Part shown: in pieces, positions 46,685 to 55,116 of the stretch
Position numbering within the stretch: the first letter of the stretch is position 1
Layout: every line of letters starts with the position of its first letter
Source: an uncultured Rivibacter sp.
GTDB taxonomy: Bacteria > Pseudomonadota > Gammaproteobacteria > Burkholderiales > Burkholderiaceae
DNA length: 64,000 nucleotides
Direction of reading: 5' to 3'
NCBI GenBank assembly: GCA_946480925.1
Contig: CAMLLU010000014.1
Span: forward strand, 45,855-109,854
Notes under the pieces: generated by a model
Told to the model about the DNA's origin: nothing
Database searches by the model: none
The model's input: only the letters and a program-made list of their open reading frames with translations
Position numbers and translations under genes: made by a program

Positions 46685-47397
46685 AGACGCTGGGCGTCCT
46701 GGGCGGCATGAGCTGGGAGTCCACGCTCGTGTACTACCGAGAGATCAACCGCGCGGTGCAGCAGCGCCTGGGCGGGCACCACAGCGCCTCGCTGCTGCTG
46801 CGAAGCTTCGACTTCGCGCCGATCGAGGCGCTGCAGCGTGAAAGCCGTTGGGACGATGCGGCCGCGCTGCTGGGCGATGCTGCCGTGCAGCTGCAGCAAG
46901 GAGGCGCCCAGGCACTGGTGCTGGCCACCAACACGATGCACAAGCTCGCGCCCAGCATCGAAGCGCGGATCGAGATTCCGCTGCTGCACATCGCCGACGC
47001 CACCGGCTCGGCGATCCATGCTGCCGGCGCGCGCCGTGTCGGCCTGCTCGGCACGCGCTTCACGATGGAGCAGGACTTCTACACGCGCCGCCTCGGCGAA
47101 CGGTTCGACCTCGACGTGCTGACCCCCGAGGCGGACGCCCGCGAGCTCGTGCACCGAGTGATCTACGACGAGCTGTGCAAGGGCCGCATCGAGCCGGCCT
47201 CACGCGAGGCCTACCTCGCCGTCATCGACCGCCTGGTCGCGCGCGGCTGCGAAGGCGTGATCCTGGGGTGCACCGAGATCATGCTGTTGATCGATGCGTC
47301 GAAGCTGCCCGTGCCGGGCTTCGACACCACGGCCTTGCACGTGCAACGCGCCGTCGATTGGATGTTGGACATGGCCGAAAACGGAGACACACGATGA
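46681..47397 (+). CDS. aspartate/glutamate racemase family protein
   Basis: 238 residues. MKTLGVLGGMSWESTLVYYR is the opening of Asp/Glu racemase-family proteins of the YgeA/RacX type. The second catalytic Cys is in ILGCTEIMLLI. The first position reads LATNTMHK, with Thr in place of the usual Cys, as is typical of the YgeA-like branch with broad amino-acid racemase activity. Overlaps both neighbours by ATGA. Confidence 0.85.
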   Translation: MKTLGVLGGMSWESTLVYYREINRAVQQRLGGHHSASLLLRSFDFAPIEALQRESRWDDAAALLGDAAVQLQQGGAQALVLATNTMHKLAPSIEARIEIPLLHIADATGSAIHAAGARRVGLLGTRFTMEQDFYTRRLGERFDLDVLTPEADARELVHRVIYDELCKGRIEPASREAYLAVIDRLVARGCEGVILGCTEIMLLIDASKLPVPGFDTTALHVQRAVDWMLDMAENGDTR

Positions 47398-48572
47398 CCT
47401 GGACCTTGGCGCGACGCGCCGAACGCATGAACCCGTCGATCATTCGCGAGATCCTGAAGGTGACCGAGCGGCCCGGCATCATCTCGCTGGCCGGCGGCCT
47501 GCCGTCGCCGGAGACCTTCCCGGTCGAGGCCATGCGCGAAGCGGCCGACCGGGTGCTGCGCGATGCACCGCGCGAGGCCTTGCAGTACGCCGCCAGCGAA
47601 GGTTATGGCCCGCTGCGCGAATGGGTCTCGCAACATCTGGCCGAATCGGGCATCCGTGCCGACGCGAACCAGGTGCTCATCACCACCGGTTCGCAGCAGG
47701 GGCTGGACCTGTGCGCCAAGGTGCTCATCGACGCCGGCTCGCGTGTGGCCGTGGAAACGCCCACCTACCTCGGTGCGCTGCAGGCCTTCACGCCCTATGA
47801 GCCGGCCATCGAATCGCTGGCCACCGACGACGAAGGGCCCACGCCTGAAGCGGTGCGCGCCGCTTCAGGCGCACGTTTCGCCTACCTGCTGCCGAACTTC
47901 CAGAACCCGAGCGGCCGCACGCTGGGCGAGGCTCGCCGCGCTGCGCTGGTGGCCGCTGCGCAAGCCGCCGGCCTGCCGCTGCTCGAAGACAACCCCTACG
48001 GCGACCTGTGGTTCGACGCGCCGCCGCCCGCGCCGCTGGCTTCGCGGTGGGCCGAAGGCGTGGTCTACCTCGGCTCGTTCTCCAAGGTGCTGGCGCCGGG
48101 CTTGCGGCTGGGCTACGTGGTGGCGCCCAAGGTATTGGGCCCCAAGCTGCTGCAGGCCAAGCAGGCGGCGGACCTGCACACGCCGGTGTTCAATCAGCGC
48201 GTGGTGCACGAGGTCATCAAGGACGGGTTCCTCGCCACGCACGTGCCCACCATCCGCGCGCGCTACAAGGCCCAGCGCGATGCGATGGCCGCCTCGCTGC
48301 AGCGCCACCTGCCGCCGGGCTGCCGCTGGCAGCTGCCGGCCGGCGGCATGTTCTTCTGGGTCACGCTGCCCGTGGGCTTCGATGCGATGGCGCTGCTGCC
48401 GCAGGCGGTGGAGCAGGGCATGGCCTTCGTGCCCGGCGCTGCCTTCTATGCCGATGCACCGGCCGCCAACACGCTGCGGCTGAGCTTCGTGACTGTCTCT
48501 CCCGAACGCATCGAACAAGGCGTGGCCGCACTGGCGCGCACGCTCGAACTGGCCCACAGGAAGGCTGCCTGA
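47394..48572 (+). CDS. PLP-dependent aminotransferase, 2-aminoadipate type
   Basis: 392 residues, fold type I. IISLAGGLPSPETFPVE is the class signature; NPSGRT binds cofactor; PLP lysine in GSFSKVLAPGLRLGYV. Close in type to LysN/AroH-like 2-aminoadipate aminotransferases (no HTH domain). Starts at ATGA overlap with the racemase gene. Substrate probably an amino acid handled by the operon. Confidence 0.9.
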   Translation: MTWTLARRAERMNPSIIREILKVTERPGIISLAGGLPSPETFPVEAMREAADRVLRDAPREALQYAASEGYGPLREWVSQHLAESGIRADANQVLITTGSQQGLDLCAKVLIDAGSRVAVETPTYLGALQAFTPYEPAIESLATDDEGPTPEAVRAASGARFAYLLPNFQNPSGRTLGEARRAALVAAAQAAGLPLLEDNPYGDLWFDAPPPAPLASRWAEGVVYLGSFSKVLAPGLRLGYVVAPKVLGPKLLQAKQAADLHTPVFNQRVVHEVIKDGFLATHVPTIRARYKAQRDAMAASLQRHLPPGCRWQLPAGGMFFWVTLPVGFDAMALLPQAVEQGMAFVPGAAFYADAPAANTLRLSFVTVSPERIEQGVAALARTLELAHRKAA

Positions 48573-48574
48573 CC

Positions 48575-49408
48575 ATGCAACACCGCTACACCGAAGTTGA
48601 CGTTTTCACCGACCGCGCGCTCAAGGGCAATGCGCTGGCCGTGGTGTTCGACGCCGACGGCCTCTCCGACGAACAGATGGCCGAGTTCGCGCGCTGGACC
48701 AACCTGTCGGAAACGACCTTCCTCCTCACGCCCACGACGCCCGGCGCCGACTACCGCGTGCGCATCTTCACGCCCGGCGGCGAGCTGCCGTTTGCCGGCC
48801 ACCCCACGCTGGGCACCTGCCACGCCTGGCTGGCCGCGGGCGGGCGGCCGCGCAATGAAGAGCTGATCGTGCAGCAGTGCGAAGTGGGTCTCGTGAAGAT
48901 CCGCCGCGACGGCGAACGGCTGGCCTTTGCCGCGCCGCCGATGCGCCGCAGCGGCCCGGCCGACGAAGCCACGTGCGAACAGATTGCGCGCAGCCTGCAA
49001 CTGCCGCGCTCGGCCCTGCGCCGCGTGCAGTGGGTGGACAACGGCCCGGGCTGGGTGGCAGCGATGCTCGATTCGGCCGAGGCGGTGCTCGCATTGCACC
49101 CCGACTTTGCCGCGATGCAGCCGCTGGAGGTTGGCGTGGTGGGCCCTTACCCGGCCGGCAGCGAATGCGCCTTCGAAGTGCGCGCCTTCGTGCCGACGCT
49201 GGGCGTGCCTGAAGACCCGGTGACCGGCAGCCTGAACGCCGGCCTCGCGCAATGGCTCGTCGGCGCCGGGCTGGCGCCCGAGCGCTACGTTGCGAGCCAG
49301 GGCACGGTGCTGGGCCGCGCCGGCCGCGTGTTCGTCGAACGCATCGGCAACGATGTGTGGATCGGCGGGCACAGCGTCATCTGTGTCGAAGGGCGTCTGA
49401 GCCTGTGA
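48575..49408 (+). CDS. PhzF family isomerase-like protein
   Basis: 277 residues. YTEVDVFTDRALKGNALAVV is the PhzF opening, NLSETTFLL carries the catalytic Glu, FTPGGELPFAGHPTLGTCHA and EDPVTGSLNAGLAQWL are the paired family motifs. PhzF proteins isomerise or epimerise small carboxylic substrates. Starts 2 bp after the aminotransferase stop, so it belongs to the same operon. Confidence 0.9.
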   Translation: MQHRYTEVDVFTDRALKGNALAVVFDADGLSDEQMAEFARWTNLSETTFLLTPTTPGADYRVRIFTPGGELPFAGHPTLGTCHAWLAAGGRPRNEELIVQQCEVGLVKIRRDGERLAFAAPPMRRSGPADEATCEQIARSLQLPRSALRRVQWVDNGPGWVAAMLDSAEAVLALHPDFAAMQPLEVGVVGPYPAGSECAFEVRAFVPTLGVPEDPVTGSLNAGLAQWLVGAGLAPERYVASQGTVLGRAGRVFVERIGNDVWIGGHSVICVEGRLSL

Positions 49409-49415
49409 GCTGGCA

Positions 49416-50090
49416 ATGACGCTGCAGCTCGATCACCTGGTGGTGGCTGCGGCCACGCTGGAAGAGGGTGTCGCATGGTGCGAAGCGACCCTGGGCATCA
49501 CGCCCGGGCCCGGGGGCAAGCATGCGTTGATGGGCACGCACAACCGCGTGTTCGCGCTGGGCGGTGCTGCGTTCCCGCGTGCCTATTTCGAGATCATCGC
49601 GATCGACTCCGACGCGCCCGCACCGGGCCGTGTCCGATGGTTCGACCTCGACGATGCGGCGATGCGTGCGTCGATCGCGCAGCAGCCACGGCTGGTCCAT
49701 TGGGTCGCGCGCTGTGGCGACATCGTGCAGGCCGCGGCGAATTGGGCCGCGCAGGGGCTCGATGCCGGCCGCGTGCTCGACGTCTCGAGACCCATGCCCC
49801 GCGGCGAACTGCGTTGGCGCATCTCGGTGCGAGACGACGGATGCCGGTTAATGCGCGGTGCATTGCCGACGCTGATCGAGTGGGGTGAGGCGCACCCCAC
49901 CGATGGCATGCCTGCCAGCGGTGTCGAGCTGACGGCATTGACGCTGCGCCAACCCGAGCCTGCGGCACTGGCGGGTGCCTTGGGTCGCTTGCAGGTGGCT
50001 GGCGGCATCAACGTCGTTGCGGGAACTCCGGGCCTCGACGCCGTGCTCGACTCGCCGCGAGGCCGTGTTCACCTGACGAGTAGCGATTAA
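49416..50090 (+). CDS. glyoxalase-like (VOC) domain protein
   Basis: 224 residues. LDHLVVAAATLEEGVAWCEA is the opening of the glyoxalase-like domain (PF13468 type). Proteins of this type often follow amino-acid operons in Burkholderiales; substrate unknown. Last gene of the operon, followed by a bidirectional terminator. Confidence 0.8.
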   Translation: MTLQLDHLVVAAATLEEGVAWCEATLGITPGPGGKHALMGTHNRVFALGGAAFPRAYFEIIAIDSDAPAPGRVRWFDLDDAAMRASIAQQPRLVHWVARCGDIVQAAANWAAQGLDAGRVLDVSRPMPRGELRWRISVRDDGCRLMRGALPTLIEWGEAHPTDGMPASGVELTALTLRQPEPAALAGALGRLQVAGGINVVAGTPGLDAVLDSPRGRVHLTSSD

Positions 50091-50125
50091 CGGGGCCTGA
50101 GGCGTAGCGCCGCCTCAGGCTCAAG

Positions 50126-50153
50126 AAACAAGCCCGCCGAAGCGGGCTTGTTT
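50126..50153. terminator. bidirectional terminator between convergent operons
   Basis: 12-bp stem (50126-50137 with 50142-50153) and a 4-nt CGAA loop, A-rich on one side and T-rich on the other. It ends the operon from 45,099 and the leftward polysaccharide operon from 53,960. Confidence 0.85.
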
Positions 50154-50178
50154 GCAGGTGCACGGAGTGAAGGTAGGG

Positions 50179-51429
50179 TCAACCGCGGCGCCAGCGCCAC
50201 GCGGCACGCAAGCCGTCCCACGCGGCGCCACGGCCCGGATCGAGCTCGCGAGCCCAGGCCGAGTAGCGGCGCACCACCACGTAGAGGCTGCTGGCCAGCA
50301 GGGCGAGCAGCGTGGTCGCCATCACGATGACCGCGCGCGCCGGCTTGGACTTGCGGTCCGGCGGCTGGGCAGCGTCGATCTGCTGCAGCGCCGGCCCTTC
50401 CTTGGCTTCGTCGAGCTTGGCCACTTCGTACTGGCGCAGCATGCTCTCGAGCAGCGTCTCCTGGAACTTCACCTCGCGGCGCGCGCGGATCCATTCGGCT
50501 GCCGCCTCGGGCAGCTTGCCGGCCGGCATGTCGACGATGCTGCCGCTGGTGTTCTGGGCCGACTCCATGCGCCGCAGTTCGGAGCGCAGGCCCGCCACTT
50601 CGCTGCTGAGCCGGGCCACGTCGGGGTTTTCGGCGGTGGCTGCAGTGCGCAGCACGCGCAACTGCACTTCGCGCTCGGCAATCGCCGCACGCAGCTTGGC
50701 CATGTTGGTGAGGATGGCCTCGGCCTGCTTGTCCAGCACGACCATGCCGCTCTTCTCTTGCGTCTTCTGCATGTCCTGATCGGCCTTGATCAGGTTGTTC
50801 TTGGTGTCCTGCAGTTGCTTCTCGTAGAACTTGCGGCGCTGCTGTGCTTCAGTGACCGCCAGGCGGTCGAGCAGCTTGCCCACTTCGGCGGCGTAGCCGT
50901 TCGCGAGGTGGGCAGCGAACTGCGGGTCCTTGTCGTCGACCTCGACGGTCACGACGCCCGACTTCTTGTCGGACGTGACGCGTACGAACTTGCCCATCGC
51001 CTTGCGCAACACCTCGAAGGTTTCGATCTCGTAGCGCTCGCGCAACTTGAACTGGGTATCGAGCGCACGCAGCACCGAGTCGCTTTTGAGCAGGTTCACG
51101 TAAAGCTCGTCGGGTGTCTTGGCTGCGATCCCTGCACCCAGCGCTCCGAGGCCGCCCAGCGCGGCCAGCGCGGCCGCCGCTCCACCGGACTGTTGCTGCG
51201 TCGGCGGCAGCAGCGTCGTTCGCGCCGTGTATTCGTTGGGCAGCAGCAGTGACAACGCCACCGAGCCGACGATGGCAACGGCGGTCACGGCAGCGATCAG
51301 GCGCTTGCCTTCGCCCACCCAGGTCAGCAGGTCCAGCAGGCTGATCGCCGGCCCATCGTCTTCGTACTCCTGCTGCGCATGCACGGCCGTCAGCTCTCGA
51401 TCCGATGTTTCCATGCCGTGTGTGCTCAT
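50179..51429 (-). CDS. Wzz-like chain-length determinant / polysaccharide co-polymerase
   Basis: 416 residues. Two membrane helices, AVTAVAIVGSVALSLLLP near residue 45 and AVIVMATTLLALLASSLYVV near 375, flank a long periplasmic helical part (about 170-340) with coiled coil, as in Wzz/PCP proteins that set polymer length. The start ATG 51429 overlaps the preceding stop (TGATG). Paired with the SLBB export gene. No kinase domain, so a PCP without BY-kinase. Confidence 0.85.
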   Translation of the reverse strand: MSTHGMETSDRELTAVHAQQEYEDDGPAISLLDLLTWVGEGKRLIAAVTAVAIVGSVALSLLLPNEYTARTTLLPPTQQQSGGAAAALAALGGLGALGAGIAAKTPDELYVNLLKSDSVLRALDTQFKLRERYEIETFEVLRKAMGKFVRVTSDKKSGVVTVEVDDKDPQFAAHLANGYAAEVGKLLDRLAVTEAQQRRKFYEKQLQDTKNNLIKADQDMQKTQEKSGMVVLDKQAEAILTNMAKLRAAIAEREVQLRVLRTAATAENPDVARLSSEVAGLRSELRRMESAQNTSGSIVDMPAGKLPEAAAEWIRARREVKFQETLLESMLRQYEVAKLDEAKEGPALQQIDAAQPPDRKSKPARAVIVMATTLLALLASSLYVVVRRYSAWARELDPGRGAAWDGLRAAWRWRRG

Positions 51430-53960
51430 CAGTTGTTGCGCAGCGTTTGGATCGCCGCGGCGCCCAGGCCGAACTGGTAGAAGATCGCCGACCAATCCTT
51501 CAGGTTGCGCACCAGCGCACGGCCCCAGGTCTCGTAGTCGAGCTGGTTGGGAATGATCACCGCATCGCCCGGATGGAGTTGCTCCGAAGCGACTCCGCTG
51601 CTGAAGAGGCCGCGGCGGTCGTTGCCGTGCACGACGGTGCCATCGGCGCGCAGGATGAACATCTGCGAGGCATCGGCCGATTCCTCGGTGCCCGCGAGCT
51701 TCACGTAGTCGCCCGCGGTGCGGCCGGGCTTCCACAGGTAGGCGTTGTTGTTGGCCACTGCGCCCGACACGGTCACGAAGCCTGGCCGCGCCGGCACCAC
51801 GATCCGATCGCCGTTGTCCAGCGGCACGTCGGGCAGCGTGTCGATATTGGTCTTGTCGTAGTCCAGTTCCAGCGCGATGCGGCCGTTCGGCTGCAGGGTG
51901 CGCAGGCGCTGCAGCTGCGCCTGCGTGGCGGCGGCGCTCACCTGCGCGCTGCGGCCCGCCTCGTCGGCGCGCTGGTTGGCGGCCTCACGCGCGGTCTGCG
52001 TGGCGGCCAGCGATTCGAGCCGCTGGATGGCCGCCTGCAGGTTCTCGCGCTGGCGGATGCGCGTCTCCTCGCGCGAGAACTCGAGGCCGTACACATAGGC
52101 CTGCGGCGTGAAGCCACCGGTACGCCCGAGCAGCTGCTTGAGCGTTTCGCCGGGCAGCAGCTGGTAGACGCCCGGGGCGCCCACTTCGCCTTCCACCGTG
52201 ACGAGGCGGATCTGCTTGGACACCGGCACGCGCATGTCCTTCTGGCTGAACACGGTGACCACGTCGCCGGGTTGGAGCTCGACGTTGTGGCCGCCGTCAC
52301 CGGCCAGGGCCGCGCGCAGGTTGAAGGTGATGAGCTGGGTCGTGAGGTCTTCGCGCCGCAGCCGCTCGATGACGGCGTAGTCCCAGTTGATCTCGTCGAA
52401 CAGCGCGGCCGGCGTCTTCTTTGCGCGCTGCGCAGCGACCAGATCGTCGCGTGACTGCTGGCGGCGGCTCGACCGCAGCGTGGAGCCGTCGCGTTGAGTC
52501 GTCCCGTCGCGCTGCGTCGCGCCATTGCGCAGCATGGTTCCGTCGCCGTTGGCGAACTCGTCATCGCGCCCGAACCCGGCTTCGTCGCCGTTGTCGAGCA
52601 GCTCCACCTGCACCAGCAGGTTCTTGCGCCGATAAAAGTCTGGCGAGATCAGCGCTTCCTTGTCGGGGATCAGGTCGCTCACGCGCATGCCCGGCCGGTG
52701 CGGGTAACGCAGCGGTTGCGCCACGTGGCCCTTCAGGGTGACCGCGTTGCCGAACTGCGGCGAGATCTCCAGCAGCGTCACGATGTCGCCGTCGCGCAGG
52801 CTCTTCGTGAGCCCGATCTCGTCGAGCTTGAACTCCTCGACCTGCCGTGCAGCCTGCCTGGCCACGGGGTCGATGCGTTCGACCTGCGCCTTGTGCGGAT
52901 TGGCCAACACCGAAGGTCCACCGGCGTAGCGCAACACATCGCGCAGCGGCTCTTCCTTGCTCTTGAGTTCGTAGACGGCCGGCGTGTCGATGGCGCCAGT
53001 GAGTGCCACGCGCGGGCCCACCGGGTGGATCACCACCACGTCGCCGGGCAACAGCTGCACGTCCTTCGTGCGATCGCCCTGTACGAGGAATTCGTAGACG
53101 TCCAGATCGGCCACGATGCGTCCATCGCGCTTCAGGCTGATCTTGCGCATGGAGCCGTTCACCCCCGGCCCGCCGCTGGCCACCACGGCCGACAGCAGGC
53201 TGGACTGGCTGCTGAGCGTGTAGACACCGGGGCGCTGCGCCTGGCCCACCACGTAGACCTTGACGGCGCGCAGCTGGCCCAGCGTGACGCTGAGGTTGAA
53301 GTTCGTATAGAGCCGGCCGATCTGCGCACGCAGATGCCGCTCGAGTTCGGATGCCCGCACGCCGGCCACCGGGAAGCTGCCGACCCGTGGCAGGTTGATC
53401 AAGCCATTGCGGTCGACCGTGGCGCGATAGTCCACGTCGATGGCGCCCCAGGCCCGGATCAGAACCTCATCGCCCGGACCGACCGCGTAGTCCGACGGTA
53501 CCGGCACGTTGTCCACCGGTGCGAAGCTGCTGGCGGCATCGGCAAAAAACTCCGAACCGAACACAGGCAGCCATCGGCCAGTCGTTGTTTCCACGAAGCG
53601 CTGGAACTCGCTGGGCCGTGGCGGCTGCTGCCGTGATCGCGCAGAAGGCATCAGGTTGCGATCGGCCGGCACTTGGCCGTCGATGTTCGCTGAGCCGCCG
53701 CGTGGGTCTCGCATGCGCCGGCTGTCCCCTGTGCTGCTGCGGCGAGCACGCTCGGCCGGATCGAGGTTGCTGTCGGTGTCGCTGGTGGACGGGGTGTAGC
53801 CCGGTGCATTGAAGACACCCGCGCCGCCGCTCCTGTTTCGAAGGTCGTCGTCGGCCGCTGCGCCAGCCGCTGCAGCGAAAGTGCCGACGGCGAGCAGAAC
53901 ACTCAGGAGACGCAAGGCGTTGCGAAGGGGCGGGGAAAGATCTTTGCGAGACAAGCTCAT
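51429..53960 (-). CDS. SLBB-domain polysaccharide export outer-membrane protein
   Basis: 843 residues from ATG 53960, with a signal peptide (LRLLSVLLAVGTFAAAAGAA). The poly_export motif DYAVGPGDEVLIRAWGAIDV (about 148-167) is followed by several SLBB repeats (GEVGAPGVYQLLPGETLKQL; VYVVGQAQRPGVYTL; VTLKGHVAQPLRYPHRPGMR). Outer-membrane/periplasmic component of polymer secretion, longer than Wza (~380 aa), matching the long SLBB exporters. First gene of the leftward operon. Confidence 0.9.
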   Translation of the reverse strand: MSLSRKDLSPPLRNALRLLSVLLAVGTFAAAAGAAADDDLRNRSGGAGVFNAPGYTPSTSDTDSNLDPAERARRSSTGDSRRMRDPRGGSANIDGQVPADRNLMPSARSRQQPPRPSEFQRFVETTTGRWLPVFGSEFFADAASSFAPVDNVPVPSDYAVGPGDEVLIRAWGAIDVDYRATVDRNGLINLPRVGSFPVAGVRASELERHLRAQIGRLYTNFNLSVTLGQLRAVKVYVVGQAQRPGVYTLSSQSSLLSAVVASGGPGVNGSMRKISLKRDGRIVADLDVYEFLVQGDRTKDVQLLPGDVVVIHPVGPRVALTGAIDTPAVYELKSKEEPLRDVLRYAGGPSVLANPHKAQVERIDPVARQAARQVEEFKLDEIGLTKSLRDGDIVTLLEISPQFGNAVTLKGHVAQPLRYPHRPGMRVSDLIPDKEALISPDFYRRKNLLVQVELLDNGDEAGFGRDDEFANGDGTMLRNGATQRDGTTQRDGSTLRSSRRQQSRDDLVAAQRAKKTPAALFDEINWDYAVIERLRREDLTTQLITFNLRAALAGDGGHNVELQPGDVVTVFSQKDMRVPVSKQIRLVTVEGEVGAPGVYQLLPGETLKQLLGRTGGFTPQAYVYGLEFSREETRIRQRENLQAAIQRLESLAATQTAREAANQRADEAGRSAQVSAAATQAQLQRLRTLQPNGRIALELDYDKTNIDTLPDVPLDNGDRIVVPARPGFVTVSGAVANNNAYLWKPGRTAGDYVKLAGTEESADASQMFILRADGTVVHGNDRRGLFSSGVASEQLHPGDAVIIPNQLDYETWGRALVRNLKDWSAIFYQFGLGAAAIQTLRNN

Positions 53961-54205
53961 GGAGTCGCCGTGGTGTGATGCGCCACCGGACGCGAAAGGA
54001 AGTCGCCGCGGGGGCTTGCAAAGCTGCAGGGGCGGCGAGCCCGCCCGGCCAGCCCGGCATGTTAATGGAAAGGTCATGACACGCAGCCCGGGTCTGCCCC
54101 GCTGTGTCGGCCGATACAGATCGGGTGAAGATCGGCGCGGCTGTAGCGCCTGCCGGGGTGGCACGTGCCTATCATCGAAAGGGCCACGTAACCGTGCTCG
54201 ACGCC

Positions 54206-54925
54206 ATGACTGAAGAGTTGTTCCGTGAAAACGCCCAGCTGCGCGACTGTGAGGCGCGTGTGATCTCCGTAGATGCAGCGCAGGGCGCCGTGCAGCTGGA
54301 CCGTACGGTGTTCTACCCGCAAGGCGGCGGGCAGGCGGGCGATGCCGGCCACCTGAGGTTGGCCGACGGCAGCCTCGTGGCCATTGCCGACACGCGCAAG
54401 GGCGCGACGCCCGGCGCCATCGTGCACCTGCTGGCCGACCCGGCCGATGCCCAGCGCCTGGCGCCCGAGTTGCCGGTCATTGCCGTCATCGACTGGCAGC
54501 GTCGCGAGCGCCACATGCGCTTCCACACCGCCACGCACCTGCTGTGCGCGCTGGTGCCGCATCCTGTGGACGGCTGCTCGATCACCGCGGCCTCGGCGCG
54601 GCTCGACTTCCACATGACCGAGCCGCTCGACAAGGACACGCTCAATGCCGGCCTGGCCCGCCTGGTGGCGCAGGGCCAGCCGGTGCGCCACCTCTGGATC
54701 AGCGACGCCGAGCTCGACGCCAACCCGCAGCTCGTGCGCAGCATGAGCGTGCAGCCGCCGCGTGGCACCGGGCGGGTGAGGCTGCTGGAGATCGAGGGCG
54801 TGGACCTGCAGCCGTGTGGCGGCACGCACGTGAGCAATACGGCGGAGATCGGTCACGTGGTTGTCACGAAGATCGAGAAGAAGTCAGCCATGACCCGCAG
54901 GGTCGTGCTGGGGTTTACGCAGTGA
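54206..54925 (+). CDS. alanyl-tRNA editing protein AlaX
   Basis: 239 residues from ATG 54206. RTVFYPQGGGQAGDAG, HMRFHTATHLL (zinc HxxxH) and PCGGTHVSNTAEIG (CxxxH) are the editing-domain motifs of AlaX, which hydrolyses Ser or Gly mischarged to tRNA-Ala in trans. Upstream frame to 54104 lacks domain sequence. Standalone gene, divergent from the SLBB operon. Confidence 0.9.
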   Translation: MTEELFRENAQLRDCEARVISVDAAQGAVQLDRTVFYPQGGGQAGDAGHLRLADGSLVAIADTRKGATPGAIVHLLADPADAQRLAPELPVIAVIDWQRRERHMRFHTATHLLCALVPHPVDGCSITAASARLDFHMTEPLDKDTLNAGLARLVAQGQPVRHLWISDAELDANPQLVRSMSVQPPRGTGRVRLLEIEGVDLQPCGGTHVSNTAEIGHVVVTKIEKKSAMTRRVVLGFTQ

Positions 54926-55116
54926 ACCCCAGTGGCGCGACAGCGCCTGACTTGTTCCGGCGCAGGCTCATATCGCGCAGCGATGTGAAGGCCGCCCAGC
55001 GGCCGTGCGCGTGACGTGCTAGGCAAAGCGCCCCGACCGTCCGTCGCCTGCGGCGCAACCGCCGAATAAGCTTCCCCACCCGAGGAACTAGGCGGCCGTG
55101 GTAGCTTCCAAGCGCC